Shown: one piece after another, positions 59,941-64,000 of the stretch
Numbering within the stretch: position 1 is the stretch's first letter
Layout: each line of letters opens with the position of its first letter
Source of the DNA: Verrucomicrobiales bacterium
Lineage (GTDB): Bacteria; Verrucomicrobiota; Verrucomicrobiia; Limisphaerales; J093
Direction: 5' to 3'
NCBI GenBank assembly: GCA_015075445.1
Contig: JABTUJ010000003.1
Span: 124,001 to 188,000, forward strand
Length of the DNA: 64,000 nt
The notes under the pieces: model-generated
Database searches by the model: none
What the model saw: the letters and a program-made list of their open reading frames with translations, nothing else
Told to the model about the DNA's origin: nothing
Translations under genes and position numbers: made by a program

Positions 59941-62900
59941 ATGCCTCTGCGACTGGCCAACCCACGATGCCCACCGCGCCTGCCGCCGATTGACGGTCTG
60001 CCGGGGTGGCTGACGCGCCTTGTCGCCGGCCTGGGGCTGACGGCCGCGATGTTCGCGTCCGACGCGGTGTTCACACCCCGCCAGCATCTCGAGAAGTCCT
60101 GGGATGTGCGCGACGGTCTGCCGGACAATGGCGTCAACGCGGTGCTCCAGACGCGCGACGGTTATCTCTGGATCGGCACGGAGAAGGGGTTGGCCCGTTT
60201 CGACGGCGCGCAGTTCCGCGTTTTCGATCCGTGGAACACGAAGGAACTGCACAGCGAACGCGTCTCCGCCCTGTGCGAGGACCCCGGCGGGGATCTCTGG
60301 ATCGGGACCAAGGGCGGGGGCGTCACGCGGTACCGGGAGGGCGAGTTCAAGCACGTGGGTTTGTCCAGCCAGTACGTCAGCGCCCTTTGCGCGGACCGGC
60401 AGCAACGGGTCTGGATCGGGACGTCCGGCGGCGGGCTGTTTGCCTTTCGGGACGGGAGTCTGCAGAGCTTCTCGGCGACCGGGGGGATGCCGGACTTGTT
60501 TGTGCTCGCGATTCACGAGGCGAGTGATGGCCGGATCCTGGTCGGCACGCGTTTCGCGGGGCTGGTCGAGTATCGCGACGGGGAGTTTGGACCGCGGGCT
60601 GGGGTGGCGGGTACGGCGACGGGGCCCGTACATGCGCTGTACGAGGAGGGGGCCGGGCGGCTGTGGGTGGGCACCCCGGCGGGCTTGGTGCGTCTCGACG
60701 ACACGGGCAACCGGGTGCTGACGACGCGGGATGGGCTGCCCAGCGACCAGGTGCTGACGATCGGGCGGGACCGGGCGGGCAATCTGTGGGTGGGAACGAA
60801 GGCGGGGGCGGTGACGCTGCCGCCGGGTCGCGACGAGGAACCCCGGGTGGTGCGGTCCTGGTTGCGTGGGGAAACCGTATCGGCGTGTTGGATTGACCGG
60901 GAGGGCAGCGTCTGGCTGGCCACGGCGGGCAGCGGGCTGAGGCAACTGACGCCCGTGGCGTTTGCGGTCCTGGCAGCGCGCGAAGGGCTCAACCACGACG
61001 TGGTCACCTGCGTGATGGAAGACCGGGTCGGTCGGATCTGGCTGGGCACCTACGGCGGGTTGAACTGCTGGTGGGCGGGCACCCTGACAGGTTGGGACAC
61101 GCGGGACGGACTGGCCAACGCCATTGTCACGGCGCTGCTTGAGGATGCCGCCGGGGCGATCTGGATCGGGACCCAGCAGGGTTTGAATCGTCTGGTGCAA
61201 GGCCGGCTCGAGCGCTGCCGTTCGGAGGAGGGCTGGCCGCCGGGCAGTGTCTGGGCATTTCTCGAGGATGCGGAGGGCACCTTGTGGTTGGGCACCGCGG
61301 ACGGGCTGTACGAGCACCGGGAGGGCCGGATCACCCGCCACGGCGTGGAGAGCGGGCTGCCGAGCCAGGACATCCGGGCGCTCGCGGGGGGGCGGGAAGG
61401 ACGGTTATGGATCGGGACAGCGCACGGGCTGGCGTTGCGTCACGGCGGCCGCTTGCGTCCGCTGGCGCTGCCCTCGGGTTCGCTGACGCGGATCATCCTG
61501 TGCCTGCGCGAAGATCCTGATGGCGTGCTCTGGTGCGGCACGCTGGGTGGGGGGTTGATCCGCCTGGAGGCGGGAACCGCCACGGGCTTCACGATGCGCG
61601 AGGGTTTGCCCGACAGCACGGTCTACCAGATCCTGGACGACGGGGAGGGTTGTCTCTGGCTGACCTGCAACCGGGGAGTGTTCAAGGTTCGCCGGACGGA
61701 ACTCGAACGGCTGGCGCGGCGGGAGCTGACGCGACTTCACCCGCGGGTGTTTGATCGGACGGACGGTCTGCCCAGCCCGGAGTGCACCGGGTTTGCCCAG
61801 CCGGCAGGCTGGCGATCGACCGATGGCCGGCTCTGGTTTCCCACCCGCCGGGGAGTGGCGGTGATGGACCCGGCCCGACCGCTCCGGGACGATCGCCCGC
61901 CGCCCGTGAGGCTGGAGCAGGTCGTGGCCGACAACGAGCGTCTGCGGCCGGGGAACCACGTGACGGTGAAGCCCGGTCGCGAGCGGCTGGAATTCCATTT
62001 CGTGGCACTGAGCTATGCGGCGCCGGAGCGGGTGCGGTTCCGCTATCTCCTCGAAGGGTTCGACAAGGAATGGACCGACGCCGGGGCGCGGCGGGTGGCG
62101 TACTACACGCGGGTGCCGCCGGGGCGGTATCGTTTCCGGGTCACGGCGGGACTGGGCGAGCAAGCGTGGAACGAGATTGGGGCCATCGTGGCGGTGACAG
62201 TGTGGCCGGAGTTCTGGCAGACGGCGTGGTTCCGGGGCGGGGTGGTGGGCGTGCTGGCGCTGGCGGCCCTGGGCGTGCACCGGTGGCGGCTGGGTCGGGT
62301 CCGGGCGTTGGACCGGCTCCGTTTGCGACTGGCCCAGGATCTCCACGACGACCTGGGCGCGAGCCTGACGGAGATCGCGCTGATGAGCGACCCGGAGCAC
62401 CCGGAGTTCGCGGAGCTGGTGCGGGCCCGCTCGCATGCCGGGCGGATCTCGCTCAAGGCACGTTCGGTGGTGCAGACGCTCAACGAAATCGTGTGGGCCG
62501 TGAACCCGCGCAACGACAACCTGCCGCGGCTGCTCGACTACCTGTGCACGTTCAGCGAGGAGCTGTGTGAAGCGGCGGGCGTGCGTTGCTGGCACGAAGT
62601 GCCGGTCGGGCTGCCCGCGCGTCCGCTCAAGGTCGAGTTCCGCCACCATCTCCTGCTCGCGGTGAAGGAAGCCCTCCAGAACGTCCTCAAGCACGCCCAC
62701 GCCACCGAAGTCTGGTTGCGGGTCAGCGTCGCGGGCGATCAACTCGAGGTGGTCCTCACGGACAACGGACGCGGCTTCCCGCCAGGGGCGCCGCGGCCCC
62801 ACGGGTGTGGGCTCGAAAACATGCGGGCCCGCCTCGAACAGATCGGCGGATGGACCGAGGTCCTCGACGCTGGCCGGGGCACGACGGTGCGGTTCCTGGC

Positions 62901-62970
62901 GCCGCTGGGCGGAGGTCGGCTCCGCCGCCCGCGGGGCGGGCACGACCCGATCGGCCCGGGAAAGGAATGA
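59941..62970 (+). CDS. Two-component sensor kinase with ligand-binding propellers
   Basis: A 1009-residue protein from ATG 59941 (MPLRLANPRCPPRLPPIDGL); a TTG at 59902 in frame overlaps the previous stop (TTGA) and is an alternative. Fourteen or so propeller blades of the Reg_prop kind (DGYLWIGTEKGLARFDGAQF; AGAIWIGTQQGLNRLVQGRL) form two seven-bladed propellers. A Y_Y_Y domain (VRFRYLLEGFDKEWTDAGAR) and one membrane helix (VVGVLALAALGVHRWRL) follow. The kinase core has LAQDLHDDLGASLTEIALMS (HisKA_3) and an ATPase part NVLKHAHATEVWL, LTDNGRGFPPG, GLENMRARLEQIGG. It sits between a sugar-binding lipoprotein and a LuxR-type regulator, its likely partner. Confidence 0.92.
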   Translation: MPLRLANPRCPPRLPPIDGLPGWLTRLVAGLGLTAAMFASDAVFTPRQHLEKSWDVRDGLPDNGVNAVLQTRDGYLWIGTEKGLARFDGAQFRVFDPWNTKELHSERVSALCEDPGGDLWIGTKGGGVTRYREGEFKHVGLSSQYVSALCADRQQRVWIGTSGGGLFAFRDGSLQSFSATGGMPDLFVLAIHEASDGRILVGTRFAGLVEYRDGEFGPRAGVAGTATGPVHALYEEGAGRLWVGTPAGLVRLDDTGNRVLTTRDGLPSDQVLTIGRDRAGNLWVGTKAGAVTLPPGRDEEPRVVRSWLRGETVSACWIDREGSVWLATAGSGLRQLTPVAFAVLAAREGLNHDVVTCVMEDRVGRIWLGTYGGLNCWWAGTLTGWDTRDGLANAIVTALLEDAAGAIWIGTQQGLNRLVQGRLERCRSEEGWPPGSVWAFLEDAEGTLWLGTADGLYEHREGRITRHGVESGLPSQDIRALAGGREGRLWIGTAHGLALRHGGRLRPLALPSGSLTRIILCLREDPDGVLWCGTLGGGLIRLEAGTATGFTMREGLPDSTVYQILDDGEGCLWLTCNRGVFKVRRTELERLARRELTRLHPRVFDRTDGLPSPECTGFAQPAGWRSTDGRLWFPTRRGVAVMDPARPLRDDRPPPVRLEQVVADNERLRPGNHVTVKPGRERLEFHFVALSYAAPERVRFRYLLEGFDKEWTDAGARRVAYYTRVPPGRYRFRVTAGLGEQAWNEIGAIVAVTVWPEFWQTAWFRGGVVGVLALAALGVHRWRLGRVRALDRLRLRLAQDLHDDLGASLTEIALMSDPEHPEFAELVRARSHAGRISLKARSVVQTLNEIVWAVNPRNDNLPRLLDYLCTFSEELCEAAGVRCWHEVPVGLPARPLKVEFRHHLLLAVKEALQNVLKHAHATEVWLRVSVAGDQLEVVLTDNGRGFPPGAPRPHGCGLENMRARLEQIGGWTEVLDAGRGTTVRFLAPLGGGRLRRPRGGHDPIGPGKE

Positions 62971-62980
62971 GCCTGCCGTG

Positions 62981-63631
62981 ATGTCGCCGTCCATTCAGGT
63001 TGCGATTGTGGAGGATGATGCGGGCCTGTGCCGGGAGTTGGAACGGCTGATCAACGAGACGGAGGGTTTCGCCTGCCAGAGCACCTACCCGGATGCGGAG
63101 ACGGCCCTGGAGGGCATTGCGCGGCGCCCGCCCGATCTGGTGCTGATGGATATCCGGCTGCCGGGTTTATCGGGCATCGACTGTGTTCGGCGGCTCAAGG
63201 ATGCCCAACCCGCGCTGCCCATTGTGATGCTCACGGTTTACGAGGACAGCGAGACCTTGTTCCGGTCGCTGATGGCGGGAGCCAACGGCTACCTCGTGAA
63301 GCGGACACCGCGTGCCCGGCTGATCGAGGCGTTGCGGGAGATCGTGGCCGGCGGCGCGCCCATGTCCCGCAGCATCGCACGGAAGGTGGTCGAGTTCTTC
63401 CATCAGGTCAGCCAGGTGCCGGTGCCGACGGGACCCGCGGCCGGGCTGGAGCATCTGACGCCGCGGGAGCAGGAGATTCTGGCTAGCCTGGCCCGCGGGC
63501 ATTCCTACAAGGAGATCGCGGTCGATCTGGGGATCAGTGGCGACACCGTGCGCAAACACATGGGGCGCATCTACGAGAAGCTGCACGTCCATTCGCGGAC
63601 GCAGGCGATCCTGAAGTATCTCGGGCGCTGA
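62981..63631 (+). CDS. NarL/LuxR-family response regulator
   Basis: A 216-residue regulator that begins at ATG 62981, 10 bp after the kinase stop; a GTG at 62978 is an alternative. The receiver domain has VAIVEDDAGLCRELERLI, the acceptor aspartate in DLVLMDIRLPGLSGIDCV, and NGYLVKRTPRARLIEALREI. The C-terminal LuxR helix-turn-helix is LTPREQEILASLARGHSYKE, then IAVDLGISGDTVRKHMGRIY. It should bind DNA after phosphorylation by the propeller kinase. Confidence 0.94.
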   Translation: MSPSIQVAIVEDDAGLCRELERLINETEGFACQSTYPDAETALEGIARRPPDLVLMDIRLPGLSGIDCVRRLKDAQPALPIVMLTVYEDSETLFRSLMAGANGYLVKRTPRARLIEALREIVAGGAPMSRSIARKVVEFFHQVSQVPVPTGPAAGLEHLTPREQEILASLARGHSYKEIAVDLGISGDTVRKHMGRIYEKLHVHSRTQAILKYLGR

Positions 63632-63836
63632 GGGCGGTGGGCGGGGCGCGGGCACCCTGCCCGAGACGCGACGGAGCGCCGGCATCTGCCGCGGGAGGGC
63701 ACGCGGGTTTCGGGAGCACCCCCCCTAAAATGCGCCATACCACCTCGAGCGCGATCCGGGTAAGAATGGGGCTCAACACCCCGGCCTTTGCCCCTGAGGC
63801 GTGGCGGGAGAGACCATTGAGCAAAGAGACCACGAT

Positions 63837-64000
63837 ATGAACCGCAGCCCCTACTTCCGGATCGGTGTGCTGGCGCTCCTGGCAGGTGCCCTGCCCGTCC
63901 AGGCTACCGTGACGTTCGTCGGCAACGATCTGACCACCGATGCGCGCTGGCGCACTCCGACGGTGGCGAAGACCTATGACATCGATGAAGACAACATCTA
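63837..64000 (+). CDS. Secreted protein, 5' part only
   Basis: An open frame starts at ATG 63837 and runs off the window. The first residues MNRSPYFRIGVLALLAGALP and then VQA form a clear signal peptide, and TVTFVGNDLTTDARWRTPTV follows. It is the sort of start seen in Verrucomicrobiota proteins with a later autotransporter or PEP-CTERM region, but nothing beyond 54 residues is visible. A purine-rich AGAGACCACG precedes it. Confidence 0.6.
   Translation, partial: MNRSPYFRIGVLALLAGALPVQATVTFVGNDLTTDARWRTPTVAKTYDIDEDNI

Overview
The window is GC-rich bacterial DNA that most resembles a member of the Verrucomicrobiota. This is inferred from gene content only. The pointers are a formylglycine-type sulfatase, a GH78 rhamnosidase, an ECF sigma factor next to a Ser/Thr kinase, a large cytochrome with an HzsA-like propeller, a bacterial microcompartment shell protein, DUF11 and CBM9-like secreted proteins, and short-word intergenic repeat arrays. 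A lipopolysaccharide heptosyltransferase points to an LPS-bearing envelope.

Layout. 1-3.7 kb: the end of a heptosyltransferase gene, a sulfatase and a GHMP sugar kinase. 3.9-9.5 kb: an arsenic operon with overlapping genes: arsR, thioredoxin-type arsC, a three-domain ArsM-ArsD-AhpD fusion, a double-length arsA, a small FmdB-like Cys-tailed protein, and acr3. 9.6-9.9 kb: a hicB gene joined to a hicA stub. 10.1-19.0 kb: a second arsR with its own operator, an ArsP-type permease, thioredoxin-like proteins, a ProC-like protein, an octaheme membrane cytochrome, a four-helix-bundle (S23/bAvd) protein, CcdA and a Tat-exported flavodoxin-fold reductase. Four arrays of heptamers of form GTGANNN sit exactly between genes here. 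19.6-26.1 kb (mostly minus strand): HzsA-like cytochrome, tandem BMC shell protein, a REP-type (RAYT) transposase with inverted ends, cysteine desulfurase, and a GcvH-like protein. 26.3-31.1 kb: secreted CBM9-like protein, cytochrome with a C-terminal domain, CNNM/CorC transporter. 31.1-38.2 kb: MoxR-DUF58-transglutaminase operon, DUF11 protein, M48 lipoprotein protease. 38.2-39.2 kb: a large composite repeat. 39.3-44.3 kb: three overlapping sensor-kinase genes. 44.5-49.4 kb: secreted propeller protein and GH78 rhamnosidase. 49.5-55.2 kb: a five-gene ECF sigma / Ser-Thr kinase / RCC1 operon. 55.3-58.5 kb: MATE exporter and a frameshifted GNAT-nitrilase. 58.7-64.0 kb: a repeat, a sugar-binding lipoprotein, a propeller sensor kinase, a LuxR-type regulator and the start of a secreted protein.

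How the genes work together. The first ars operon can reduce arsenate (ArsC), export arsenite (Acr3, with ArsD-like and ArsA-like functions present) and methylate it (ArsM). The second arsR unit adds ArsP, which in characterised cases exports trivalent methylarsenicals. It is followed by thioredoxin-fold proteins, CcdA and a multiheme cytochrome, which suggests a linked extracytoplasmic redox chain.

The most unusual features are the exact heptamer arrays that begin on stop codons and bracket the four-helix-bundle gene in inverted orientation, the ArsM-ArsD-AhpD fusion, a four-copy palindromic repeat with GTAG feet, and an orphan tandem BMC shell gene beside the HzsA-like cytochrome. Two genes show frame breaks that could be real decay or base-calling errors in G/C runs.
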